In this document: in pieces, positions 16,302-24,294 of the stretch
How positions within the stretch are numbered: position 1 is the stretch's first letter
How the letters are laid out: each line of letters starts with the position of its first letter
DNA from: Anaerolineales bacterium
GTDB taxonomy: Bacteria; Chloroflexota; Anaerolineae; Anaerolineales; E44-bin32
Direction: 5' to 3'
Length of the DNA: 45,322 nt
Assembly (NCBI GenBank): GCA_016927115.1
Contig: JAFGNH010000075.1
Location: forward strand, 1 to 45,322
Notes under the pieces: model-generated
What the model was told of the DNA's origin: nothing
Databases searched by the model: none
The model's input: only the letters and a program-made list of their open reading frames with translations
Position numbers and translations under genes: made by a program

Positions 16302-17537
16302 CTACGGGATAAATTGAAGGTACCAGCTGCCGGGTTCTTCCTGTGCGTTCAGCATGGAACCCAGGCCAACAATCTGGAACCATGTCGAACCGGGTTTGAA
16401 ACTGTATGACTCTCCGTCAACTGTTTCAAATCGCAGCGGATGATCTTCATCGACTGCGCTGAAGGTTCCTTCAACCATAACCCCATCGCGCAGGAAGAGC
16501 GCTCTTCGCCCATTTGCATACCACATTTCAATCTCAATTGTGGTTGGATTATGGAAAGTATGCAGTGCATAAAGAACCACCACGTTCTCAAACGCCAACT
16601 GCTCCCCGGTGAGCGCGTCCGGCATGGGATACAGCTCTCCTGTACCGTCGGCGGGATCCTGCGAACGCAGATACACACCGCGTTCGGCGTCATATTCCCA
16701 GCCAACCTGGTCGTTCCAGTTGTAATAAATATGGAGGAACTCTGCCTGCTGTCCACCTTCCGGAGGGTTGGAATCAAACCGCATCCCTTCCAGTTCCGGG
16801 CGGCTGTTGACAAGTCCCCTGGTTTCAATATATTCACTGAAGGCTGCGGTATCTGAAAAAGTGCCGTAGGTATGGCTGATGGTATACGGGCACAACGCCG
16901 GACAGGCAGCAGGCACTGCATTGAACACCCGCCCCGGAAGTTTTTGATTCAGATTTGCCGTTGTCCCGATATCAGCCCCTTTCATCCCCAGTACACCACC
17001 GTACATCCGCACCAACTGACCATCAATTAAACGTCCGGAGCGAATCGGCCCGACTTTTTCAGCATCCTGGCCATAGAAAAACACCAGGAATCGTGTCATC
17101 CCTTCGCCGATGTAATACTCAAATACCAGGTCGGCAAAGGAAAGTCCAAAATGCGGACGGCCTGCTGCCGGGAAATTTGATACTTTTAATGCCAGCGGTA
17201 TACGGTTCAGAAGTGTTGGATCAGAAACCATTTCGCCGGTGAGAGGGTTGATCCCATCACCGAAAGATTCAGGGCCGACCCAGGATGGGGTAGCAGTGCT
17301 TGTTGGTGTGAACGTCGCGGTCGGTTCAGGTGTCCAGGTCCATGTTGGTTCTGTAGTAAAAGTCAGTGAAGGCTGCGCGTCACCACTTTGTCCGCTGTTA
17401 TCCTGGTCATTGTTCTCACTCGACAAGCCTCCGATACTGGCGGGCGTATCAAATGCAGGCAATGTACATGCAGAGAGGATAAGAATTACAGCGAGGACTA
17501 CTATTACCAGGGTGATTTTCTGTGGCTTTCCAGACAT
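16302..17537 (-). CDS. DUF3048 lipoprotein (second of pair)
   Basis: 411 residues. A lipoprotein signal peptide ends in a lipobox (LVIVVLAVILILSACT), so the mature protein should be lipid-anchored outside the membrane. A Ser/Thr/Pro-rich linker (TFTTEPTWTWTPEPTATF) leads to the DUF3048 N-terminal domain (NPLTGEMVSDPTLLNRIPLA, FSNxxxARP-like FPAAGRPHFGLSFADLVFE, EGMTRFLVFFYGQDAEKVGPIRSGR). The C-terminal DUF3048 domain includes QLAFENVVVLYALHTF and SYSFKPGSTWFQIVG. YerB is the known Firmicutes relative; the biochemical function is unknown. ATG 17537 was chosen because it follows GGAAG and starts the signal peptide. It lies 87 nt after a paralog. Confidence 0.85.
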   Translation of the reverse strand: MSGKPQKITLVIVVLAVILILSACTLPAFDTPASIGGLSSENNDQDNSGQSGDAQPSLTFTTEPTWTWTPEPTATFTPTSTATPSWVGPESFGDGINPLTGEMVSDPTLLNRIPLALKVSNFPAAGRPHFGLSFADLVFEYYIGEGMTRFLVFFYGQDAEKVGPIRSGRLIDGQLVRMYGGVLGMKGADIGTTANLNQKLPGRVFNAVPAACPALCPYTISHTYGTFSDTAAFSEYIETRGLVNSRPELEGMRFDSNPPEGGQQAEFLHIYYNWNDQVGWEYDAERGVYLRSQDPADGTGELYPMPDALTGEQLAFENVVVLYALHTFHNPTTIEIEMWYANGRRALFLRDGVMVEGTFSAVDEDHPLRFETVDGESYSFKPGSTWFQIVGLGSMLNAQEEPGSWYLQFIP

Positions 17538-17624
17538 AGCACTTCCCTGCTTTCGCGGTTTGCTCGGAAAATGGATTAACCATTTTCCGAGCATGCCGGG
17601 GCGGGTGTAATCAGCCTGTTACTT

Positions 17625-18824
17625 CTAATGGAAGCGAATCAGCATTTCTTCCGGCTTCCATGTGGAAGCATAACTCACAACTTCAAAGAACGTATCCCCT
17701 GGCTTGAGTGGAACAACATTACCATTTGCATCGTATATCTTTAACTCCCCACTCATGGAAGACCAGAGAATCTCGTACACTTCACCGTCACGGAAGAGCA
17801 GGCCTTTCCGATCCTTCACATATAGAAGTTCAATTTCGATCAAGGTTGGCTTTACGTAGTTGTGCTGTGCCCACATTACCACCACATTTTCAAAAGCCAA
17901 CTGTTCGCCGGTGAGGCCATCTGTGGCTGGATACAAATCACCAGTTCCATCTGCTATGTCCTGATATCGCAGATAGGCTCCGCTTTCCGGATCGTATTCC
18001 CAGCCTACATGGTTATTTACATTATAGATGATGCGTAAGAAGTCTGCCGGGCTTCCGCCGGTGGCAGGCCCAAACATCAGGCTGGCATAATCAACTGGAT
18101 TCCCGGTCGCACCGGATAGGTTTGAAAGATCATCTCCACCGAGACCTGCACCGTTGATATCATCAGGATTACTGCCGAAATAATTCTGCTGATTCGAAAG
18201 CTGTTGGCTGACTTCCGGAGATGCACCTGCAGTGATCAGTAATGCGCCAGGATACATGGTTTTGATATCTTCGAACACCACCCTTCCCGAGCGAATTGGC
18301 TTGATCAGCTGGTCAAAAGTTTCATCCAGGCGATTCTGCATGATCCCCTGCAGCTGGGTTACATAGTCTCCATAGAAAATAACGAGAAAGCGCGTTGCAC
18401 CTTCACCGATATAGGTTTCCCATACCTGTGATGCCACTGATAAGCCGAACTGCGGGCGGGCTGAAGGCGGGAAATTGGAGATCGCCACCATTAATGGCTT
18501 CATAAACAAAACAAGCGGGTTGTCCTCAAGCATACCGGTGAGTGGATTGTAGCCATCCTGATAATCCGGGCCGATCACTTCGGGCTCCGGTGTGAATGTT
18601 GGGGTCGGCGTCTGGGACGGCTCCTGATCCTCTTCATCCTGAGGATTGGGAGTATCCTGTGTGCCCGCCTCCTCTGGTGCAGCGATAGTAAAGGTAGCTG
18701 TTGGCTCTGGGAGTGGATTTTCAGAACCCTCATCAGCCATAGCCGCTGGCGGATATTCACAGGCACTCAATAATAGCAATAAAACCAGTCCGATAAAAAG
18801 TAAAACCTTCCTTGTATGATTCAC
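17625..18824 (-). CDS. DUF3048 lipoprotein (first of pair)
   Basis: 399 residues. The signal peptide has a lipobox (LLFIGLVLLLLLSACEYP), followed by a Thr/Pro/Glu linker (QTPTPTFTPEPEVIG) and both DUF3048 domains. Motifs shared with its neighbour include FPPSARPQFGLSVASQVWE, GEGATRFLVIFYGDYV, PIRSGR, QLAFENVVVMWAQHNY and LKPGDTFFEVV. It carries an extra segment around ASPEVSQQLSNQQNYFGSNP that the paralog replaces with a Cys-containing stretch. The start is GTG 18824, preceded by AGAGGAGG; an upstream ATG at 18851 has no such site. The pair is probably one transcript. A surface or envelope role is inferred from the anchor only. Confidence 0.85.
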   Translation of the reverse strand: MNHTRKVLLFIGLVLLLLLSACEYPPAAMADEGSENPLPEPTATFTIAAPEEAGTQDTPNPQDEEDQEPSQTPTPTFTPEPEVIGPDYQDGYNPLTGMLEDNPLVLFMKPLMVAISNFPPSARPQFGLSVASQVWETYIGEGATRFLVIFYGDYVTQLQGIMQNRLDETFDQLIKPIRSGRVVFEDIKTMYPGALLITAGASPEVSQQLSNQQNYFGSNPDDINGAGLGGDDLSNLSGATGNPVDYASLMFGPATGGSPADFLRIIYNVNNHVGWEYDPESGAYLRYQDIADGTGDLYPATDGLTGEQLAFENVVVMWAQHNYVKPTLIEIELLYVKDRKGLLFRDGEVYEILWSSMSGELKIYDANGNVVPLKPGDTFFEVVSYASTWKPEEMLIRFH

Positions 18825-19255
18825 TATAAATACCTCCTCTGCATAACTCATATTAAGAATAATTACCTGACCCTGGTACTATGTAGTCTAACTGTGGATG
18901 GAGCTGCTGGAAACCCGTACCGCGGGACTATGGCAGAAACAAATGAGAGTGGCGATTGAATGAAAGAGACAGCAGCCGGCTGGAAAACAATCGAGTCTAT
19001 TAATATGTTACCAGTAACGACTCATAAATTCGGGCGATCAGGAGGGAATTTACAGGATCTTTATCCACCCGCATATGTTTACAAATGATAAATTACAAGA
19101 AAAATCGATCTTCACTTCTCTCAACCGGTTTTTTAAGCTATAACCCTACCACGACTGCACTCTGTACAGCTGGTACAGCAGAGCCAGGAACTGTGCACCG
19201 GTTGCAGCTGCAATCTGTTGATAAGGCTCCACCGGGAAGGAATACAATTGTTTTG
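18825..19255. other. Divergent intergenic region
   Basis: This gap lies between the reverse DUF3048 pair and the forward FAD/Fe-S oxidoreductase. The oxidoreductase frame is open back to 19085, but that extension is not conserved-looking and lacks a ribosome-binding site. I saw no clear promoter pair, tRNA or small gene here. Confidence 0.4.
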
Positions 19256-22168
19256 ATGCGCAAGACGCTTCTCTCACAACCCAGCAAGGCTTTTCAGGAA
19301 GACCTGCAGCGTGCGCTTTCTGATGTGCACTTCGATAACATGACGCGCCTGCTGTACAGCACCGATGCGAGCATTTACCAGAAAATGCCGCTCGGTGTGG
19401 CCCTGCCGCTCAATACGGCCGAGGTTGAAGCTGCGTTGAAAACCGCCATTTCTCATACGGCACCAGTTCTGGCGCGCGGCGGCGGCAGCAGCCTCGCCGG
19501 CCAGGCTGTCGGGCATGCCCTGATCCTCGATTTTTCCCGCTATATGGATCAGATACTCGAGATTAATCCCGAGCAGCGCACGGTGCGCGTTCAGCCTGGT
19601 ATCACACTCACCAGTCTCAATCAGTCATTAAAACCCTACGGACTGATGTATGGTCCAGATCCTGCCAGCGGTGATCGGGCAACCATGGGTGGAATCCTCG
19701 GCAACAACGCCACCGGCTCACACTCGATCCGCTACGGCCTCACCAGCGATCATGTTATCGCTGTCAAAGCCCTTCTCTCAGATGGCAGCACAGTTGTTTT
19801 TGATAGTTTCTCTCCCGGTGATTGGACACAGCGGATGCAGCGCCCCGGGCTGGAAGGGAGTATCTATACCTCTGTACGGCGCATCCTCACGGATTCCAAC
19901 CAGGCCATCAAACAGCACACTCCCAGGACCTTCCGCCATGTTGCAGGATACAACCTGCACAGACTGGTCGAAACCGACAGGCCGAACCTGGCGCTGCTCC
20001 TTGCAGGTTCGGAAGGAACGCTCGGCATCGCGACCGAGATAACCCTCTCTCTTGTACCTGTTCCTGCTGTGAAGCGACTGCTGTTGATCCACTACAGTTC
20101 CCTGCACAGTGCACTTGAGAGTGTTCCTGCCCTGCTGGAAACCGGTCCGGCAGCTGTAGAACTTATCGATAAAATGCTGCTCGACCTTGCCCGCGGCAAT
20201 CCGGATTTTGCCCACAGAATGGGATTTATTCAGGGAGATCCGGAAGCCGTGCTTATCCTGGAGCTGGCCGGAGAATCGAATCTGGAGCTGGACGCAGCAC
20301 AGGCACGTGTTTTCTCGCTGCTTCAGGCTCACCGACAGACAGAACCGGTTATCGTGCTTGATAACCCTGCCCAACAGGCTGAAGTATGGGCGGTCCGCAC
20401 AGCCGGTCTTGGAATCATTATGAGTGTTCGCGGCGACAGCAAACCAATCCCATTCATCGAGGATGCTGCTGTACCGGTAGAGCACCTGTCCAACTACATC
20501 TCAGAACTTACAGGATTTGCCCATTCCGTTGGTGTAAACACGATAGCCGTGTATGCACACGCCAGTGCAGGCTGCCTGCACGTACGCCCGATGATCAATC
20601 TGAAAACTGTGGATGGGCTGCGCCAGATGCGCCAGATCGCCGAGAAATCGGTTGAACTGGTATCCTCCTTTGGGGGTACGACCAGTGGGGAACACGGAGA
20701 GGGCCAATCGCGCGGAGAATTCTCTGAGAAGCTCTTCGGGCCGGAACTGTCCCGTGCGTATAAAGAACTCAAAAACGCTTTCGACCCGGAAACGGTGTTC
20801 AACCCCGGCAAGGTTGTCAACGCACCGCCAATGGATGACGCCGAATCGCTGCGCTATGGTCCGGATTACGCTGTGCCTTATGAAATCACAAATACCATCT
20901 TCGACTTCAGTGACAATTTCGGGTTTGCTGGTGCGGTGGAAATGTGCAACGGAGCCGGCGTTTGCCGCCAGCTGGATCTGGGTACCATGTGCCCCTCGTT
21001 TCAGGCAACCCGTGATGAAACGCACAGTACCCGCGGCCGTGCCAATGCGCTGCGCGCTGCCATGATGGGCCTCCTCGGCCCTGAGGCAATGACCTCCAGA
21101 GAGTTATTTAAAGTGATGGATCTATGCCTTTCGTGCCATGCCTGCAAGAGTGAGTGCCCTTCATCCGTGGATATGGCTAAAGTCAAAGCTGAGTTCCTGC
21201 ACAACTACTACCAGGAACACGGTGTTCCACTGCGTTCCCGGTTATTCGCAAACATCGCGATATTCAATCGGCTTGGCCAACCCTTTGCCCCACTCACCAA
21301 CCTGATCCTGCGTGGGCCTGTGCGGGCAGCCATGCAGCTTATAGGTGTACATCCAGCGCGTTCCATGCCTGTGCTGGCAAAGCAGTCTTTCAGCCGCTGG
21401 TTTCGCAATCAAAGCCCGCAATCCAGGAAAGATTCCGAACCGGAAAAAAAGTTGATTTTCTTCCACGACACATTCATGGAACACAATGACCCTGATGTAG
21501 GCAAAGCAGCAATCCGAATCCTGGAATCTGCCGGCTACCAGCCGATCATATTAAAGGAGCGAAAATGCTGCGGCAGGCCTGCTGTCTCCAAAGGCCTGCT
21601 GGACGAAGCGAAAAAGCTGGCAGTACACAATATCCACCTTCTGGCACCGTATGCGTACCGCGGGATTCCAATTGTAGGCTGCGAACCAAGCTGTATGGCC
21701 ATGCTGGTCGATGAATATGAAGACCTGGTTCCGGGTCCGGACAGCCAGGTAATAGCCAGACATAGCATGATGATTGATCGTTTTATTGTGGAAGAAGTCG
21801 AAGCCGGGCGATTGAAACTCGCTTTACAAAACCATCCTCGTAAAATCCTTTTCCATGGCCACTGCCAGCAGAAATCAACCTTCGGAACGGAATACACACA
21901 CCGTATGTTGAAACTGATCCCGAATTGCGAAGTGGAAGAGGTTCAGGCCGGATGCTGCGGCATGGCAGGTTCCTTCGGCTATGAGAAAGAGCACTACGAT
22001 CTGTCGATCCAGATCGCGGAGATGGCCCTGGCGCCCGCCGTTCGTGCCGCCCCAACCGACACGATCATCTGTGCCATCGGCACCTCCTGCCGTGAGCAGA
22101 TCCAGCACACCACCGGCCGCACTGCGCTGCACCCGATACAGATCCTGGCTGAAGCCCTTATTTCCTGA
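19256..22168 (+). CDS. FAD-linked oxidase fused to Fe-S/CCG subunit (glycolate/D-2-hydroxyacid dehydrogenase type)
   Basis: About 970 residues joining two units that are separate in GlcD/GlcF systems. The N-terminal ~450 residues are an FAD-binding oxidase of the vanillyl-alcohol/GlcD type: ARGGGSSLAGQAVGHALILD, GDRATMGGILGNNATGSHS, and the C-terminal FAD-linked domain ending TSGEHGEGQSRGEF. Then come Fe-S cysteine motifs (MCNGAGVCRQ with MCPSF, and CLSCHACKSECP) and two CCG-type repeats (RKCCGRPAVSKG with GCEPSC, and HGHCQQKS with AGCCGMAGSFGYE). It likely oxidises a D-2-hydroxyacid and passes electrons to quinone or another carrier, as in YdiJ-like enzymes. ATG 19256 is the likeliest start although its GGGAAGG lies 15 nt upstream. 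Confidence 0.88.
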   Translation: MRKTLLSQPSKAFQEDLQRALSDVHFDNMTRLLYSTDASIYQKMPLGVALPLNTAEVEAALKTAISHTAPVLARGGGSSLAGQAVGHALILDFSRYMDQILEINPEQRTVRVQPGITLTSLNQSLKPYGLMYGPDPASGDRATMGGILGNNATGSHSIRYGLTSDHVIAVKALLSDGSTVVFDSFSPGDWTQRMQRPGLEGSIYTSVRRILTDSNQAIKQHTPRTFRHVAGYNLHRLVETDRPNLALLLAGSEGTLGIATEITLSLVPVPAVKRLLLIHYSSLHSALESVPALLETGPAAVELIDKMLLDLARGNPDFAHRMGFIQGDPEAVLILELAGESNLELDAAQARVFSLLQAHRQTEPVIVLDNPAQQAEVWAVRTAGLGIIMSVRGDSKPIPFIEDAAVPVEHLSNYISELTGFAHSVGVNTIAVYAHASAGCLHVRPMINLKTVDGLRQMRQIAEKSVELVSSFGGTTSGEHGEGQSRGEFSEKLFGPELSRAYKELKNAFDPETVFNPGKVVNAPPMDDAESLRYGPDYAVPYEITNTIFDFSDNFGFAGAVEMCNGAGVCRQLDLGTMCPSFQATRDETHSTRGRANALRAAMMGLLGPEAMTSRELFKVMDLCLSCHACKSECPSSVDMAKVKAEFLHNYYQEHGVPLRSRLFANIAIFNRLGQPFAPLTNLILRGPVRAAMQLIGVHPARSMPVLAKQSFSRWFRNQSPQSRKDSEPEKKLIFFHDTFMEHNDPDVGKAAIRILESAGYQPIILKERKCCGRPAVSKGLLDEAKKLAVHNIHLLAPYAYRGIPIVGCEPSCMAMLVDEYEDLVPGPDSQVIARHSMMIDRFIVEEVEAGRLKLALQNHPRKILFHGHCQQKSTFGTEYTHRMLKLIPNCEVEEVQAGCCGMAGSFGYEKEHYDLSIQIAEMALAPAVRAAPTDTIICAIGTSCREQIQHTTGRTALHPIQILAEALIS

Positions 22169-22191
22169 TCCTGCCCCGGGGACATCTTCCC

Positions 22192-22591
22192 GGGGTCTGT
22201 ACGGGCAGCTTCCAGGGATCCTTTTACTGCATGGTTCGTTTGTTTCCATTAACGCCCTGTTTTCGAGAGATTCTTTGGGGTCTGTACGGGCAGGTTCCAG
22301 AACCTCGTTTACTGCTTGGTTCGTTTGTTTTAATTAACGCCCTGTTTTCGACAGATTCTATGGAACCTGCCCCTCTCAGGGCATTCCTCCCGGGGTCTGT
22401 ACGGGCAGCTTCCAGGGATCCTTTTACTGCATGGTTCGTTTGTTTCCATTAACACCCGGTTTTCGAGAGATTCTTTGGGGTTTGTACGGGCAGGTTCCAG
22501 GGATCCTTTTACTGCTTGGTTCGTTTGTTTTTATTAACGCCCTGTTTTCGAGAGATTCTTTGGAACCTGCCCCTCTCAGGGCATTCTTCAG
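22192..22591. repeat. Two tandem 200-bp repeats, each built of two 85-bp subunits plus a 30-bp tail
   Basis: Near-identical 85-bp subunits begin at 22192, 22277, 22392 and 22477, each opening ggggtctgtacgggcag (gggtttgtacgggcag in the last) and ending ttttcgagagattc or a close variant. The second subunit of each pair is followed by about 30 bp (ggaacctgcccctctcaggg) before the next 200-bp copy. The spacings are 85, 115 and 85 nt, so the large period is exactly 200. Neither 85 nor 200 is divisible by 3, so reading frames change between copies and translation is unlikely. The block fills the gap between convergent genes. Confidence 0.85.
22288..22372. repeat. 85-bp element bounded by 12-bp inverted repeats (copy 1)
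   Basis: GGGCAGGTTCCA (22288-22299) and TGGAACCTGCCC (22361-22372) are perfect inverted repeats enclosing 61 bp. The same arrangement recurs exactly 200 bp downstream (22488-22499 and 22561-22572). It could fold into a long hairpin in RNA or represent a short non-autonomous element. Confidence 0.65.
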
Positions 22592-22630
22592 GGGCATAAT
22601 TAAAGGAGTGTTTTCCAGCAGGGGGTATTT

Positions 22631-23431
22631 TTACCGGATGAGTTTAAACTGTTCGAGGAAATATCTACGGTCAGTATCGGTCAGTTTCGCCGATGCTTTT
22701 CTAAGTGTACTTCGGGCTGTTCGTGACAGATCTTCCTGCAGCCGGGTAAACATCCATACCCGCGCCATATCATATCGCCGCTTGAGTATCTCACGAATCG
22801 TCCAATCAACCGCTTTAGCTACATACGGCTCAGGATCATCGAGCAAGCCCAGGCACATCTGCAAGACACGCTGGTCCAGCGCTGCTGCCTCCTTTGCGGG
22901 GAATATCGGCTTGCGAAGAATTGCAGCTGTCACAAGCGCCACCCGCCGGCGCCAGTAGGATGCGCTGCCAACCCATTCCTCCAGGGTATCAAACAGCCTC
23001 GGGTCCTGTGCCAGTGCCGGCGTTGTCAGAGAAAGACAGAGCTGGTCGCACACTTCCCAGTTCTGGATATCCGGAATCAGCCGCAAAGCCAGCTCCCAAC
23101 CCTCATCCGCAGGTATTTTTCCGTAGAACGAAATAAATAAAGCAACCTGCTTGTGCTCCCGGGTAGGCTGACTCCATATGGGTTCTATCAGGCTTCGCAG
23201 TATCTCGAACTGATCTTTATAGGCGTTCACCAGTTTTTTCGTAAGTGTACGCAGTTCCGGTACGCGGACGCCATAGGATCCCTCTTCCATCCCGGGAACT
23301 GCGGTCTGTATCATCTCCCGATAGTCCTTATCACCGAGATGATTAAATGCTGCGTCCAGGAACTTTAGCAGGGAGTCTTCTTCCGGTCTTTTTGGCAGCG
23401 ACTCAAGCAGTTCCTCAATCCTCTTTGTCAA
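22631..23431 (-). CDS. AlkD-like DNA alkylation repair protein (HEAT-like)
   Basis: About 267 residues of the DNA alkylation repair (AlkD/AlkC-related) family, built of HEAT-like helical repeats that wrap DNA and release alkylated bases such as 3- or 7-alkylpurines. Visible family segments are QNWEVCDQLCLSL, with the Trp and Asp at the catalytic site, SASYWRRRVALV and KAVDWTIREI, plus LTDTDRRYFLEQFK at the end. The likely start is TTG 23431, preceded by GGAG and lying inside the last codons of the DUF72 gene (17-nt overlap). An ATG at 23482 would give 283 residues with a longer overlap. It is the last gene of a coaBC-DUF72 transcript. Confidence 0.8.
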   Translation of the reverse strand: MTKRIEELLESLPKRPEEDSLLKFLDAAFNHLGDKDYREMIQTAVPGMEEGSYGVRVPELRTLTKKLVNAYKDQFEILRSLIEPIWSQPTREHKQVALFISFYGKIPADEGWELALRLIPDIQNWEVCDQLCLSLTTPALAQDPRLFDTLEEWVGSASYWRRRVALVTAAILRKPIFPAKEAAALDQRVLQMCLGLLDDPEPYVAKAVDWTIREILKRRYDMARVWMFTRLQEDLSRTARSTLRKASAKLTDTDRRYFLEQFKLIR

Positions 23432-24272
23432 TATCCATCTCCAATTGTGCCCCTCCGGCTGCCGAATCTGCCGCGCTGCCATCCGCGGTGGTTTCAGAAG
23501 GCCAGGGAATGGGTTCGCCGATCATCTCAGCAAACTGGCGTACACTCGCCGGACTGTGGCCGGCAAAATGATTGTTGAAATAGCCGTAGATATCTATACC
23601 CTCATTGATAAACAGCCAGACCCGATCCGTCCACTCTTTCAGGCGCTCAGTTCGGTCAATCTGTATACGGTCAAACACTTCAATATCCTTCCGCCTGCCA
23701 AGCCAGCGGATCACCGTAAAATCCGCGGTGATCCAATCCAGGCGCGGCATGTAATACAGATCCTGCAGCACCAATCCAATGTTATGCTCACGCAGCATCA
23801 AACCGAATTCGGGATTCATCCAGTCTCTGTTGCGCACTTCCACCGCATAACGGTGCTCAGGTGGGAGACTGCCGAGATATGCATCTAAACGATCAAAAAA
23901 CTTCGACTCGAATTCATAACTGAACTGTAATGTGAGCACCCCCAGCTTCTCCTCCAATTCCTCCATCACTCTGATAAATGTCTCGGTTTCTCTTTCTGCA
24001 TCCACCAGCATTTTTTCGTGCGTAATAGCCCGCGGGAATTTTGCTGCAAAGCGGAACTCAGGCGGTGTGCGCTTTCGCCAACCCTCGACGGTGGTAAGAC
24101 GAGGCACGCCGTAAAAAGTGGAGTCGATCTCAACAGTGCGAAAATGTTTGCTGTACACTTCCAAATATTCACGCTTGGGAGTCCCATCAGGATAGAATGG
24201 CCCCACCCAGTCATCGAAGGAGAATCCCTGCGTGCCCAGCAGGAGCTCTCCTTTCTTTACAGAATCGTTCAT
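23415..24272 (-). CDS. DUF72 family protein (TIM-barrel-like)
   Basis: 285 residues of the DUF72 (YecE-like) family. Recognisable segments are GTQGFSFDDWVGPFYPDGTP, EIDSTFYGVPRLTTVEGWRKR, PEFRFAAKFPRAITHEK, LTLQFSYEFE, YAVEVRNRDWM and the C-terminal VWLFINEGIDIYGYFNNHFAG. The fold is a TIM barrel related to xylose-isomerase-type enzymes, but no reaction has been assigned. ATG 24272 starts at the family N-terminus; the longer open frame upstream overlaps coaBC and is not conserved-looking. It sits 22 nt after coaBC and overlaps the alkylation-repair gene. Confidence 0.88.
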   Translation of the reverse strand: MNDSVKKGELLLGTQGFSFDDWVGPFYPDGTPKREYLEVYSKHFRTVEIDSTFYGVPRLTTVEGWRKRTPPEFRFAAKFPRAITHEKMLVDAERETETFIRVMEELEEKLGVLTLQFSYEFESKFFDRLDAYLGSLPPEHRYAVEVRNRDWMNPEFGLMLREHNIGLVLQDLYYMPRLDWITADFTVIRWLGRRKDIEVFDRIQIDRTERLKEWTDRVWLFINEGIDIYGYFNNHFAGHSPASVRQFAEMIGEPIPWPSETTADGSAADSAAGGAQLEMDIDKED

Positions 24273-24294
24273 ACCGGTTTCTCTCAACGTGCTG

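Noticed and set aside
19085..19255. N-terminal extension of the FAD/Fe-S oxidoreductase
   Set aside because: No ribosome-binding site at 19085, and the added residues do not look like the family N-terminus.
22192..22591. Possible CRISPR array
   Set aside because: The repeated units are 85 bp with almost no unique spacer between them, and they form an exact 200-bp duplication. A CRISPR has 21-48-bp repeats with unique spacers of similar length, and no cas genes are present.
22431..22958. Long forward ORF running through the repeats into the alkylation-repair gene
   Set aside because: The repeat period is not a multiple of three, the ORF overlaps a well-supported reverse gene, and it lacks a ribosome-binding site.
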